48,357 nucleotides of DNA from JAAFHN01 sp031421855. GTDB lineage: Bacteria; Pseudomonadota; Gammaproteobacteria; Burkholderiales; Burkholderiaceae_C. Both the position numbers and the translations under genes were made by a program. Below, piece by piece: positions 24,260 to 32,611 of the stretch (position 1 is the first letter of the stretch; each line of letters opens with the position of its first letter). Location of the stretch: assembly GCA_031421855.1 (NCBI GenBank), contig JANOPN010000190.1:1-48357 (forward strand). The letters run 5' to 3'. The notes beneath the pieces were generated by a model that was not told the DNA's origin, did not search any database, and saw nothing but the letters and a program-made list of their open reading frames with translations.

Positions 24260-25171
24260 ATGCAACTTGATCCCCGCCAACTGGCCGCTTTTGATGCGGC
24301 AATCGCAACCACCAGCTTGTCCGCGGCTGCGCGGCAATTGCGAATCACGTTGGCGGCCACGAGTTTGCGGATTAAAGCGCTGGAGGCAACGCTTGGACAA
24401 CGGCTGTTGGTTCGCGGCAAAGTGGCCCGAGCCACGATTGCCGGTCAGGCGCTTTTGACCCACATCAAGCGGGTGCGCCTGCTCGAGGCCGACCTCGGCG
24501 CAGCGATGGGTTTGGGTGCTGGCAACGAGAGTCACGCATTTCAATCGCTGAGCATCGCCGTCAACGCCGACTCGTTGGGTTCGTGGTTTTTAAGTGGCAT
24601 TCAAGACGCGCTGCTTGATCAGCGCTTGACCCTGAACGTCACCGTTGACGACCAAGAGCACACGCTGGAGTTGCTCAAAAACGGCGACGTCATCGGCTGC
24701 GTCACGACTGCGCCCAATCCGCTTCGCGGATGCTTGGCCGAGGCCTTGGGCACCATGCGCTACCGCTGCGTGGCCACGCAAAAGCTTCGCGAGGCGCTGT
24801 CAAGCGATCACAGCGAACCCAGCTTGCATCAGTTGCTGAGCCAACCAGCCATTGGTTTCAACACCAAAGACAGCCTGCAAGACCAATTTTTGAAGCAATG
24901 CTTCGGCGTGAGCGATTTGAGCTACCCACGCCACCACATCCCTGCCTCGGATGCGTACCGCGCCGCTTTGTGCGCTGGCTTGGGCTGGGGCATGCAGGCC
25001 GACGTCCAAGCGCCCAATGACCTGCCCAGCGGCGAATTGATCGACTTGTACCCGGGCAGGTTCGTCGACGTCCCCTTGTTTTGGCACCACTGGCAGCACG
25101 AACCCAGCCAAGCGGCACGACTGACACGGGTTGTCGTCGCAGCAGCGAAGCAGCGACTCATTCAAAAATGA
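24260..25171 (+). CDS. argP: LysR-family regulator, ArgP-like
   Basis: This 303-residue LysR-type activator responds to basic amino acids and controls argO. The N-terminal helix-turn-helix covers residues 2-60 (LDPRQLAAFDAAIATTSLSA, then AARQLRITLAATSLRIKALE). The effector-binding domain begins near residue 95 with FQSLSIAVNADSLGSWFLSG, the ArgP/LysG-type opening. The phrase SDAYRAALCAGLGWGMQAD matches the family. It is divergent from argO across an A/T-rich 60-bp gap. The start codon ATGCAACTTGAT is conserved in position. Confidence 0.88.
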   Translation: MQLDPRQLAAFDAAIATTSLSAAARQLRITLAATSLRIKALEATLGQRLLVRGKVARATIAGQALLTHIKRVRLLEADLGAAMGLGAGNESHAFQSLSIAVNADSLGSWFLSGIQDALLDQRLTLNVTVDDQEHTLELLKNGDVIGCVTTAPNPLRGCLAEALGTMRYRCVATQKLREALSSDHSEPSLHQLLSQPAIGFNTKDSLQDQFLKQCFGVSDLSYPRHHIPASDAYRAALCAGLGWGMQADVQAPNDLPSGELIDLYPGRFVDVPLFWHHWQHEPSQAARLTRVVVAAAKQRLIQK

Positions 25172-25195
25172 GACGAATAGGACCCTGCGCAGTGA

Positions 25196-26341
25196 CTATG
25201 CGCGCAACAGCCTTGGCATTACCTTGTGTCGATCAGCATTGGGAAACAACACTTTCGTCGTGCGTTCAGGGTCTAGATTAAAGGCTTCGGCGCAGGTTGA
25301 GGCAATCAAATGGTCAAGGGCCAGCGTGGGCTTGAGGTCACGGCCTTCGAACAGGCTATGGGGCCCGAGTCCGGGCCAGTCGGCAATGATTCGACCGCCC
25401 TGAACTGCGCCGCCGACGAGCATGGCGGCCGCAGCGGTACCGTGGTCGGTGCCGCCAGTGCCGTTGGCCGCAACGGTGCGCCCAAACTCGGTCGCGACCA
25501 CGACGACCGTCTGCGCCCAAGTGGCACCCATGCCTTCGCGCAGCGCGCCGAGCAGGTCATCAAGCCCGCTCAGTTGCCGGGTGAGGCGCGCATCTTGCCC
25601 GCTGTGCGTGTCCCAGCCACTGGTTTCGATCATGGCGATGCGCGGTCCGTCCGAGCGCGCCAAAAAGCCCGATGCGATGCGACCCAGCGCTGCGGCGTCC
25701 TGTCGGTTGCCGCCTCGCGACCCTTCGCCAGCCATGCCGCGCGCCTCGAGAGCCGACGTCCAAAGGGCCGACAACTGCCGGTCTTGTGCGTACAGTTGTT
25801 TCACCCGCATGAGCAAGTCCTCGTTGGCCTCGGGCAAGGTGGACGGCGCGTACGTCGTGACCGAAGCCGCGCCTTGCATGGCCAGCGGCACGGCGGGTGA
25901 GAACGCAATCGCCTCCTTGCCACTGCCGGGCAACAGGCCGATGAGCCGGTTCAACCAGCCGTCTTTTAGCTGATACGGCAATTTGGCCCCTGTTTCCAGC
26001 ACGTTTTGCCCGTCGAAGTGCGAACGGTCGCGATACGGCGACGCAACCGCGTGCAAAAACGTGGCTTCGCCGCTTGCGTACAGCTCTCGCAGCTTGGGCA
26101 TTGCCGGGTGCAATGCAAACGTTGCGTCGAGCTTCGACGCGGCCGCGGGGTCGATCGCGAGACCGCCCCGCAAGCGGGCATACGCCGGCTCAGCGTACGG
26201 AATGACGATGTTCAACCCATCCGCCGCGCCGCGCTGGATGATGAAGACAAAGCGCCGCTCGGTGGCGGCCTGTGCAAAGAGTAGCTGCGGTGCAGCCAAA
26301 AGCGTCGCAGCGCCCATGAAGCCGCGTCGATCCATGATCAT
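25196..26341 (-). CDS. DUF1501 family protein (first pair)
   Basis: This 381-residue protein belongs to DUF1501, sulfatase-like proteins thought to be exported. The N-terminus has MIMDRRGFMGAATLLAAPQL, close to a twin-arginine signal (RRGFMG, then a hydrophobic run). Family phrases are FVFIIQRGAADGLNIVIPY, SHFDGQNVLETG, ETSGWDTHSG, VVVATEFGRTV and GGTDHGTAAAAML. The upstream gene is DUF1800, its usual partner. The start is set by GGAGA before TAAAC-ATG; that GGAGA is part of a MITE target duplication. No enzymatic activity is established for the family. The mean and role of the pair are unknown beyond co-occurrence. Confidence 0.88.
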   Translation of the reverse strand: MIMDRRGFMGAATLLAAPQLLFAQAATERRFVFIIQRGAADGLNIVIPYAEPAYARLRGGLAIDPAAASKLDATFALHPAMPKLRELYASGEATFLHAVASPYRDRSHFDGQNVLETGAKLPYQLKDGWLNRLIGLLPGSGKEAIAFSPAVPLAMQGAASVTTYAPSTLPEANEDLLMRVKQLYAQDRQLSALWTSALEARGMAGEGSRGGNRQDAAALGRIASGFLARSDGPRIAMIETSGWDTHSGQDARLTRQLSGLDDLLGALREGMGATWAQTVVVVATEFGRTVAANGTGGTDHGTAAAAMLVGGAVQGGRIIADWPGLGPHSLFEGRDLKPTLALDHLIASTCAEAFNLDPERTTKVLFPNADRHKVMPRLLRA

Positions 26342-26351
26342 GTTTATCTCC

Positions 26352-26455
26352 TAGGACTTACGCAAAATTGCCCCAGCAAGGCGTAGCGACGAAGACAGTG
26401 CGAAAAGCACGGCTAGGAGCTACAACCCCGCTGGGGCGGTTTTGCGTAAGTCCTA
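26352..26455 (+). mobile_element. MITE family A, copy 4, inside the DUF1800-DUF1501 operon
   Basis: This 104-bp element has clean ends TAGGACTTACGC and GCGTAAGTCCTA. The perfect 5-bp direct repeats TCTCC lie at 26347-26351 and 26456-26460. Read on the gene strand the duplication is GGAGA, a Shine-Dalgarno core. The last base triplet of the element (26453-26455) provides the TAG stop of the DUF1800 gene. Confidence 0.92.
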
Positions 26456-27793
26456 TCTCCTCAGGAACTCAGGCGAAACCAGCAGCAGGGCAAGCGCCGT
26501 GCCACCGCTTTCTGCACGCGAAATCGCCGTTGCGGTGGCCTCAGTCAACGAGCCGAGCAGCACCCGTGGTGCCAGGCTGCGTGCGTCGGCGGCATCGCCC
26601 GCTTCTTGAGCGAGGCGCTGCGCGACCTCGACGCGACGAATCAGCGCATCGGGTGCGGCCCATGTTGCAGCGGTATCGCTGTAGCCCGCAGGCGAGCCGG
26701 GTCGCCACACGGGCTGTCCCAATTGCGTCATCAAGCTTGCTGCTGGCATGGGTGCCATGGCCCGTCGGCCAAGCGCGCGCAAGCTGGAGATTGACCAGTC
26801 CCAGGGCGACTTGAATTTCGCGTCTGCCGGCTGCCAGGCCTGTGGCGACGCGATCAATGCTCGGTAGACGCTCGTGAGGTCACCGCCCGTGCGCGTGAAC
26901 GCGTCGGCCAAGCGCTGCACCAAATCGGGCGGCGGATCGTCCGACACGAAGTGGCGCGCGAGCTTGCGCGCAAGGTGCAGCGCGGTGGCCGGCGCCAAGA
27001 CCAGATCGTGGATCACCGCGCGGGCCTGCGCTTCACCCCCGTCAGGGTAGGCTTTGCCCAGCACCGTGCGTGTGCCGGGTTCGTGCATGGCGGGCACAAA
27101 ACGGTGAGTTGCGCCGTCAACCGATGCACCATCGCCGGGCAGAGTCCAGCCGGTAAGCGCACGCGCGAATTCCTTCACATCGTCTTGCGTGTAGCCGCTG
27201 CGAACACCCAGCGTGTGCAGCTCGAGGATTTCGCGCGCGAGGTTCTCATTCAGGCCCCGCCCGCGCGAACCCATCGGGCTGCTCGGGCCAGCCGACTGCG
27301 CTTGGTCAAGGTACAGCAGCATCGCCGGATGCCGCACGACCGCCAACAGCAGGTCCTCGAAGCTGCCCAGCACGTTGGGGCGAATCGCATCGGCCTCAAA
27401 GCTTCCTGCCAAACCCACGATCAGCAGCTTGTCGACCGACACCGCGAAGTGGTTAGACCAAAAATGCACCAATCGCTCGACAAAAGGCGTCGAAGTCTGC
27501 AGCGCGCTGGTGGTGCGCGCGCCTACCGCCGACTGGTACGCCTTGCTGCCTTCGCGCAAATAAGCCTCGCGAATGCCACTGCGCTGACCGTCGGACGCTT
27601 GGCGCACGGAGCGCTGCATGTGACTCCATCCGTCAATCAGTGCAGGCGTGCGCGCCACCGCCTTCCAAGCCGCCGGCAACGGGTCGTAGGCATCCAACTG
27701 CGCAAGCAGCCAGCGCTGGGGGTCAGCGGGTGGCGCGTCGTCAGGCCGGGCACCGAGGCCGAAACGGTTCAAAGCAAGGGCGAAAGGAGTCAT
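26453..27793 (-). CDS. DUF1800 family protein (first pair)
   Basis: This 446-residue protein belongs to DUF1800. The opening MTPFALALNRFGLGARPDDA and the phrases LVHFWSNHFAVSVDKL, MLLYLDQAQS, GLNENLAREILELHTLG and YTQDDVKEFARALTGWTL are characteristic. It has no signal peptide in this form. I start it at ATG 27793 because that matches the family; the frame is open to 28054, but the added residues are not conserved and include DNA from repeat B. The TAG stop lies in MITE copy 4. The ancestral end, read through the duplicated GGAGA, would have been one or two codons longer with TAA as stop. Function unknown; it pairs with the DUF1501 gene just downstream. Confidence 0.86.
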   Translation of the reverse strand: MTPFALALNRFGLGARPDDAPPADPQRWLLAQLDAYDPLPAAWKAVARTPALIDGWSHMQRSVRQASDGQRSGIREAYLREGSKAYQSAVGARTTSALQTSTPFVERLVHFWSNHFAVSVDKLLIVGLAGSFEADAIRPNVLGSFEDLLLAVVRHPAMLLYLDQAQSAGPSSPMGSRGRGLNENLAREILELHTLGVRSGYTQDDVKEFARALTGWTLPGDGASVDGATHRFVPAMHEPGTRTVLGKAYPDGGEAQARAVIHDLVLAPATALHLARKLARHFVSDDPPPDLVQRLADAFTRTGGDLTSVYRALIASPQAWQPADAKFKSPWDWSISSLRALGRRAMAPMPAASLMTQLGQPVWRPGSPAGYSDTAATWAAPDALIRRVEVAQRLAQEAGDAADARSLAPRVLLGSLTEATATAISRAESGGTALALLLVSPEFLRR

Positions 27794-28103
27794 GACCACA
27801 ACCTTACCCGCTATCTCAATGTGATTGTTGTCTCCCACGTCAAGCGCTCGTAAAGTGAATGAACCGCCCAATAACAGTTTGACCATGCAAAAATGATAGC
27901 AACGAACCCAATAGATTCGGAGACCAAGTGCTAAAAACTCCAAAAAAAAGCACGTTTGAACCGTTTTTGAGGCGTTTTGGGGGCGATCAGCTATCGCCGG
28001 ACGGCCAAACCGAAAAGTATCGTTTAACAGCACCAACTGACGCATTCCAGGCAACTAAGCATCAATAGAGCCAGCCTAGCGATACCTGCCGAACAATCAG
28101 CCC
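27794..28103. other. Gap between DUF1800 and the CREST gene, holding repeat B copy 7
   Basis: This 310-bp divergent region holds repeat B copy 7 and a degenerate tail (GAGGCGTTTTGGGGGCGATC). A matching phrase (GAGGCGCTTTGGGCCG) follows copy 1 in the transglycosylase gene. It probably contains promoters for both divergent genes, but no -10/-35 pair stands out. I see no gene here. Confidence 0.6.
27889..27937 (+). repeat. Repeat family B, copy 7
   Basis: It carries TAGCAACGAACCCAATAGAT then TCGGAGACCAAGTGCTAAAAA, with changes in the core (ATAGATTC in place of ATGAATCC). It lies 96 bp upstream of the DUF1800 start. Confidence 0.78.
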
Positions 28104-28883
28104 ATGAACACACACATCACATCCCCCATCGGCCCCATTGCGCTGCCATGGTCGCTCAACGAGTTCCGGCTCGCCATCGCCGTCGGTGCCTTGGTCCTGA
28201 TCGCCATGCTGCTTGGCATGATCCACGGGCCAATCAGCCAATCGGCGCACTTTCACGATTTTGCGGACGCTCGCTCCTGGTTTGGCGTGCCCCATGCGGG
28301 CGACGTGCTCAGTAACTTGGGTTTTGCAGTCATGGGCATTGTGGGTTTGCGCGCATTGGCGCATTCAACGATGAGCGCCGCAGCGCGCATGGGAGCGACC
28401 ACGTTTTTCGGCGGCCTGTTGCTGACCTGCGTAGGCTCGGCGTTCTACCACTGGGCACCAGCCGACTCGGGCTTGGCGGTTGACCGCTTCGCGATGACGG
28501 TGGCATTCGCCGGGTTGCTCGGCTGGTTGGCCAGTGAGCACGTCAGCAGCCGTGCGGGCATCGCCTTGCTTGGCGCGCTGATGTTGGCAGGCCCAGGCTC
28601 GGTGGCGCTGTGGGCCACAACCGGGGACCTCGGCGCGTACGTGGTCGTGCAGTTTGGTGGCATGGTTTTGACTCTGACGCTTGCGTACATGGGCAAACCG
28701 ATGCGCAAGGCCGCTTTGGGTGTGCTCGGGTTGTATGTGGCGGCCAAGGTCTTTGAGGGCCTGGATCACCAGGTTTTAGACTTTACCGGGCACTGGGTGT
28801 CGGGCCACAGCCTGAAACACATCGCGGCCGCACTCGCTGCCTGGCCCTTGATTGCGATGGTTCGCCATGGCGCAGCCAAATGA
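28104..28883 (+). CDS. CREST-superfamily membrane hydrolase (ceramidase-like)
   Basis: This 259-residue protein has seven likely membrane helices. The CREST-type metal-binding residues are visible: a His-Asp in the first loop (HFHDFADARSWFGVPHAGDVLSN), SAFYHWAPADSGLAVDRFAMT with an H...D pair, and a C-terminal SGHSLKHIAAAL with two His. Family members include alkaline ceramidases and related membrane hydrolases. The substrate here is unknown. The stop overlaps the first possible start of the next gene, an acyltransferase fusion, as ATGA, so a link to membrane lipid turnover is plausible but inferred. Confidence 0.75.
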   Translation: MNTHITSPIGPIALPWSLNEFRLAIAVGALVLIAMLLGMIHGPISQSAHFHDFADARSWFGVPHAGDVLSNLGFAVMGIVGLRALAHSTMSAAARMGATTFFGGLLLTCVGSAFYHWAPADSGLAVDRFAMTVAFAGLLGWLASEHVSSRAGIALLGALMLAGPGSVALWATTGDLGAYVVVQFGGMVLTLTLAYMGKPMRKAALGVLGLYVAAKVFEGLDHQVLDFTGHWVSGHSLKHIAAALAAWPLIAMVRHGAAK

Positions 28884-30826
28884 CAACTCAAGCCACATCC
28901 TCACCCTACACTTCAGCCATGAACGACCACCCCAACCAATTTGCCCTACTCAAGCAACGCCGGTTTGCGCCCTTCTTTTGGACGCAGTTCTCCGGCGCGG
29001 CAAACGACAATTTGTTCAAATTTGCGTTCACCGTGATGGTCACCTACCAGTTGTCGGTGCAATGGTTGCCACCGTCGCTCGCCGGTTTGGTCATCGGGGC
29101 GCTCTTCATCTTGCCGTTTTTGTTGTTCTCGGCCACCAGCGGGCAGTTGACCGACAAATACGACAAGACCAAGATGATTCGATTCGTCAAAAACCTCGAG
29201 ATCGGCATCATGCTGCTGGCCGCCGCCGGGTTTGTGATGGCCAGTGTCCCGATTTTGCTGGTTTGCACGTTTTTGATGGGCCTGCATTCCACCCTGTTTG
29301 GCCCAGTCAAGTTTGCCTACATGCCCCAAGTGCTCAATGAGCGCGAGCTCACGGGCGGTAACGGCATGGTTGAAATGGGCACATTTGTTGCTATTTTGCT
29401 GGGCAACGTCGCAGGTGGCTTGCTGATTGCGCTGCCAGAGATCGGCGCACAGGCCACGGCATTGGCGTGCGTGGTGTTTGCCATCATCGGCCGTTTGGTT
29501 GCCGGATACATCCCCGCGACGGCCGCGACCGACCCAGATTTGAAGATCAATTGGAACCCCATCACCGAGACTTGGCGCAACCTCAAGCTCGCCCACGGCA
29601 ACATTGTGGTGTTTCGCTCGCTCCTGGGCATTTCGTGGATGTGGTTTTTTGGCGCGGTGTTCTTAAGCCAGTTTCCAAGTCTGGCCAAAGACGTGCTGCA
29701 CGGCAACGAGGGCGTTGCGTCGCTGCTGTTGGTGGTCTTCTCGATTGGCATCGCGGTGGGCTCGTTGCTGTGCGAGACCTTGAGTCGCCGCCAAGTTGAG
29801 ATCGGCTTGGTGCCCCTGGGTGCCATCGGCATGAGCGTTTTTGCGCTTGATTTGTACTTTGCCACCCGCGCCTTGGCGCCCGCTAACTTGTTGACCGTTG
29901 CGCAGTTTGTGAGTGTGGGCGCGCATTGGCGCGTGATGGCTGACTTGGCGCTTTTGTCGATGTTTGCCGGTTTGTACAGCGTGCCGATGTATGCGCTGAT
30001 CCAGCTTCGCAGCGTGCCCACGCACCGGGCGCGCATCATCGCGGCCAACAACATTTTGAACGCGCTGTTCATGATTGCCAGCTCGGTCATCGTCGGTGCG
30101 TTGCTCAAGTCGGGCTTCACGATTCCACAGGTGTTTTTGTTTGTTGCAATTGCCAACGCGGTGGTCGCAACTTACATTTTCTTGCTCGTGCCCGAGTATT
30201 TTTTGCGCTTCATCGCGTGGGTCGCGTCTCGCTGCGTGTATCGCTTCAAGGTGCGGGGTGACGAACACATCCCAACCGAAGGTGCCGCGATCTTGGTGTG
30301 CAACCACGTGAGCTTTGTCGACGCGGTGCTGCTCATGGCCGCCAGCCCTCGCCCGATTCGCTTTGTGATGGATCACAAAATCTTCTCAGTACCGGTTCTG
30401 GGCTGGATGTTCAAATTGGCCAAAGCCATCCCAATTGCGCCCAAAGCCCAAAACGAAGTCCTGTACAACGCCGCGTTTGAACAGGCGCATCGAGTGCTCA
30501 AAGACGGCGACTTGCTGGCGATCTTCCCCGAGGGTGGCATCACCCGCGACGGCACGGTGCAACCCTTCAAGGCCGGTGTCATGAAAATCATGGAGCGAGC
30601 CAAGGGCGACGGCATGGCTCCAGTCGTGATTCCGATGGCGCTGACCAACCTCTGGGGCTCGTTTTTCAGTCGCGTCGAGCAAGGTGGCGCGATGGTGCGC
30701 CCCTTTAGGCGCGGGCTTTTCAGTCGGGTTGGTTTGAACGTGGGGCTGCCTGTTGCTGCGCCACAAGTCAGCCCCGAAGCCCTGCAAGTCGAAGTCACCC
30801 GCTTGCTGAATCAACACAACGACTAG
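28880..30826 (+). CDS. LplT-like MFS transporter fused to a PlsC-type acyltransferase
   Basis: This fusion of up to 648 residues has an N-terminal MFS part of about 12 helices to residue ~430 (FWTQFSGAANDNLFKFAFTV; SATSGQLTDKYDKTKMIRFV). The C-terminal PlsC/LPLAT domain has the catalytic NHVSFVDAVLL (NHxxxxD, near residue 474) and FPEGGITRDG near residue 550. The MFS half resembles LplT, which flips lysophospholipids, and the acyltransferase half resembles the Aas acyltransferase domain, without its acyl-ACP synthetase domain. It would take up and re-acylate lysophospholipids. The ATG at 28880 overlaps the upstream stop; ATG at 28919 (MNDHPNQFALLK) is the more family-like start. Neither has a strong Shine-Dalgarno. 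Confidence 0.87.
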   Translation: MTTQATSSPYTSAMNDHPNQFALLKQRRFAPFFWTQFSGAANDNLFKFAFTVMVTYQLSVQWLPPSLAGLVIGALFILPFLLFSATSGQLTDKYDKTKMIRFVKNLEIGIMLLAAAGFVMASVPILLVCTFLMGLHSTLFGPVKFAYMPQVLNERELTGGNGMVEMGTFVAILLGNVAGGLLIALPEIGAQATALACVVFAIIGRLVAGYIPATAATDPDLKINWNPITETWRNLKLAHGNIVVFRSLLGISWMWFFGAVFLSQFPSLAKDVLHGNEGVASLLLVVFSIGIAVGSLLCETLSRRQVEIGLVPLGAIGMSVFALDLYFATRALAPANLLTVAQFVSVGAHWRVMADLALLSMFAGLYSVPMYALIQLRSVPTHRARIIAANNILNALFMIASSVIVGALLKSGFTIPQVFLFVAIANAVVATYIFLLVPEYFLRFIAWVASRCVYRFKVRGDEHIPTEGAAILVCNHVSFVDAVLLMAASPRPIRFVMDHKIFSVPVLGWMFKLAKAIPIAPKAQNEVLYNAAFEQAHRVLKDGDLLAIFPEGGITRDGTVQPFKAGVMKIMERAKGDGMAPVVIPMALTNLWGSFFSRVEQGGAMVRPFRRGLFSRVGLNVGLPVAAPQVSPEALQVEVTRLLNQHND

Positions 30827-30868
30827 AATTTTCTACTATTGACGCCGCAAGACTTGGAGACCATTCAC

Positions 30869-32089
30869 ATGAACATGCCAGCCCATTCAACCCCCATCAC
30901 GACCACGACCGCCAACACACCATTCACGTTAGCCCCGCCCGAGGTGCTGCAGCCCTTGTTGCCCGAAGTGGCCAAAGCGGCCGTGCCCATGCCCAAGGCA
31001 ACACAAGACGCGGTTGACGACCAAGTTGAGCGCTTCATCGACGGTTTGCTCAAAGAAGACGTGCAAAGCGAGGCGTTTAAGTCCAAGCTCGACAGTGCGT
31101 TTGCCCTTGGGCGCGAAGAGGTTTCGATTGCGTCCAGCCTCATGCAGGGGCGCTTCATGCAGCGCAACTTCGCGGGCATTGAGGACACCAGCGCATTTGC
31201 AGCCATTCAAGACATGCGCGGACACTTGGACGAACTAAACCCCGGCAAAGAAGGCGATTTGTTTCAGCCCCAAAAAATCCTGGGCTTCATTCCGTTTGGC
31301 AACAAGCTGCAGTCGTACTTTCGCAAGTACGAAAGCGCGGGCTCGCAGCTCCAAAAGAGCATGCAGCAAATCTACGCCGCGCGCGACGACATGCAACGAG
31401 ATGTGGTCGATATTGAGGCCACCCGCACCAAGCTGTGGGAGGCGATGCAAAAGCTGTCCGGGGCCATCTATTTTGCAGAAGCCCTTGACACCAAACTAGC
31501 CGCCAAGGTCGCCGCACTGCAGGCCACCGACCCGATTCGAGCCACGGCACTGCAGCAAGAGGTGCTTTTTTATGCCCGCCAAAACCTGGCCGACATGATG
31601 ACGCAGCAAGCTGTTTGCACCAATGGCTATTTGGCGCTGGATGTCCTCAAGAAAACCGGCCGCGAGATGATGAACGGCTGCAGCCGCATCGCCACCACCG
31701 GCATGAGTGCCTTGGCCGTGGCTCAAACCGTGGCCCGTGCGACCGGCAACCAAATCAAGGTGATGGAGATGCTCAGCGGTGTCAACACGACCATTGAAGG
31801 GTTGATTGCTGAGACCGGGCGCCAACTCAACACCCACGTCGAGAAAACCACCGATTTCTCGCAAAACCCCATGCTCGGCATCGAAAAGATCAAAGAAATG
31901 TTTGATCAAACCTTCAAGGCCATGGATGCAATGGACACCTTTCGCGCCAAATCGATTGATGTCATGGGGCAAAACAACGCCATCATGAAAGAACAACTGG
32001 CCCGCGCCGATCAATACCTTGACCGCACCCGCCAGCAACAGGCCCGAGAAGCGACCCGCACCGCACTCAGCGGGCCGGTTGCGCTTTAA
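30869..32089 (+). CDS. TelA/KlaA family toxic-anion resistance protein
   Basis: This 406-residue protein belongs to the TelA family (PF05816 by memory). Most of it is predicted helical: IYAARDDMQRDVVDIEATRT, ALDTKLAAKVAALQA, and GREMMNGCSRIATTGMSALA. The first 60 residues are a low-complexity Ala/Pro/Thr lead. Members are linked with tellurite and other toxic-anion resistance and with cell-envelope stress, though the mechanism is unclear. The start ATG at 30869 has GGAGA 8 nt upstream. An in-frame TTG at 30839 is less likely. The same strand carries a YiaA-like gene 41 bp downstream, and an XpaC-like gene lies beyond on the opposite strand. Confidence 0.88.
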   Translation: MNMPAHSTPITTTTANTPFTLAPPEVLQPLLPEVAKAAVPMPKATQDAVDDQVERFIDGLLKEDVQSEAFKSKLDSAFALGREEVSIASSLMQGRFMQRNFAGIEDTSAFAAIQDMRGHLDELNPGKEGDLFQPQKILGFIPFGNKLQSYFRKYESAGSQLQKSMQQIYAARDDMQRDVVDIEATRTKLWEAMQKLSGAIYFAEALDTKLAAKVAALQATDPIRATALQQEVLFYARQNLADMMTQQAVCTNGYLALDVLKKTGREMMNGCSRIATTGMSALAVAQTVARATGNQIKVMEMLSGVNTTIEGLIAETGRQLNTHVEKTTDFSQNPMLGIEKIKEMFDQTFKAMDAMDTFRAKSIDVMGQNNAIMKEQLARADQYLDRTRQQQAREATRTALSGPVAL

Positions 32090-32130
32090 TTTCCGCTATC
32101 GTTTCACTAGCTTCACTTCAAAGGATCAAC

Positions 32131-32586
32131 ATGGCCGCTCAATATGTCATGCAACGAGACACCCAGTCTTGGCGCAACCAGGTTTGGATTTCATTTGCCT
32201 TGGCACTCACCGCTTGCGTGATAGGCGTGCTGTGGATGCCCGGTCAAGAGCTCGACCGCGCGTTCTTGGCGCTGGGTTTGTTTTTCTGTTTATTCGCCAC
32301 CTTTGCCCTTGCAAAGACGGTTCGTGACAACCGAGATGGCGACATCGACACCGCGTCGTGGAAGATGTCGGTTTGGGTGGCATTCACGGCCGCGTTTTGC
32401 CTGACCGCTTGGGGGCTTTGGCGCATGAACATTGGCGAGTGGCAAAAGGGCTACATGGTGGTGAGTTGGCTGTTTTTAGTCAGCGCCACGTTTACCGTTG
32501 CCAAGACCGTGCGCGACAGCCATGAAGCCAACTTGATGGATCGAGGCAGTCGCGCTGGCCCTGAGACCGAGCCGGGCAAAAGCTAA
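32131..32586 (+). CDS. YiaA/YiaB-like inner membrane protein
   Basis: This 151-residue protein has four hydrophobic helices arranged as two similar halves, each ending in a KTVRD motif (FALAKTVRDNRDGD and FTVAKTVRDSHEAN). The duplicated two-helix layout is typical of YiaA/YiaB. Function is unknown. It is 41 bp downstream of telA and probably co-transcribed. The start ATGGCCGCT is preceded by AAAGGATC (AGGA), a good Shine-Dalgarno. Confidence 0.8.
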   Translation: MAAQYVMQRDTQSWRNQVWISFALALTACVIGVLWMPGQELDRAFLALGLFFCLFATFALAKTVRDNRDGDIDTASWKMSVWVAFTAAFCLTAWGLWRMNIGEWQKGYMVVSWLFLVSATFTVAKTVRDSHEANLMDRGSRAGPETEPGKS

Positions 32587-32611
32587 CGCTCTAGCCGAGA
32601 CTGCCCATCGG

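Noticed and set aside
26368..26814. Plus-strand frame starting with QQGVATKTVRKARLGATTPL
   Set aside because: It begins inside a MITE copy and then runs antisense to the DUF1800 gene. Similar peptides appear at every family A copy and are translations of the repeat.
26951..27853. 300-codon plus-strand frame opposite the first DUF1800 gene
   Set aside because: It has high Arg, His and Gln content, as expected from an antisense reading of GC-rich coding DNA, and no recognisable domain.
27794..28054. Longer N-terminus for the first DUF1800 protein
   Set aside because: The added 87 residues are not family-like, include DNA from repeat B, and the conserved family start is at 27793 with an AAGG ribosome-binding site.
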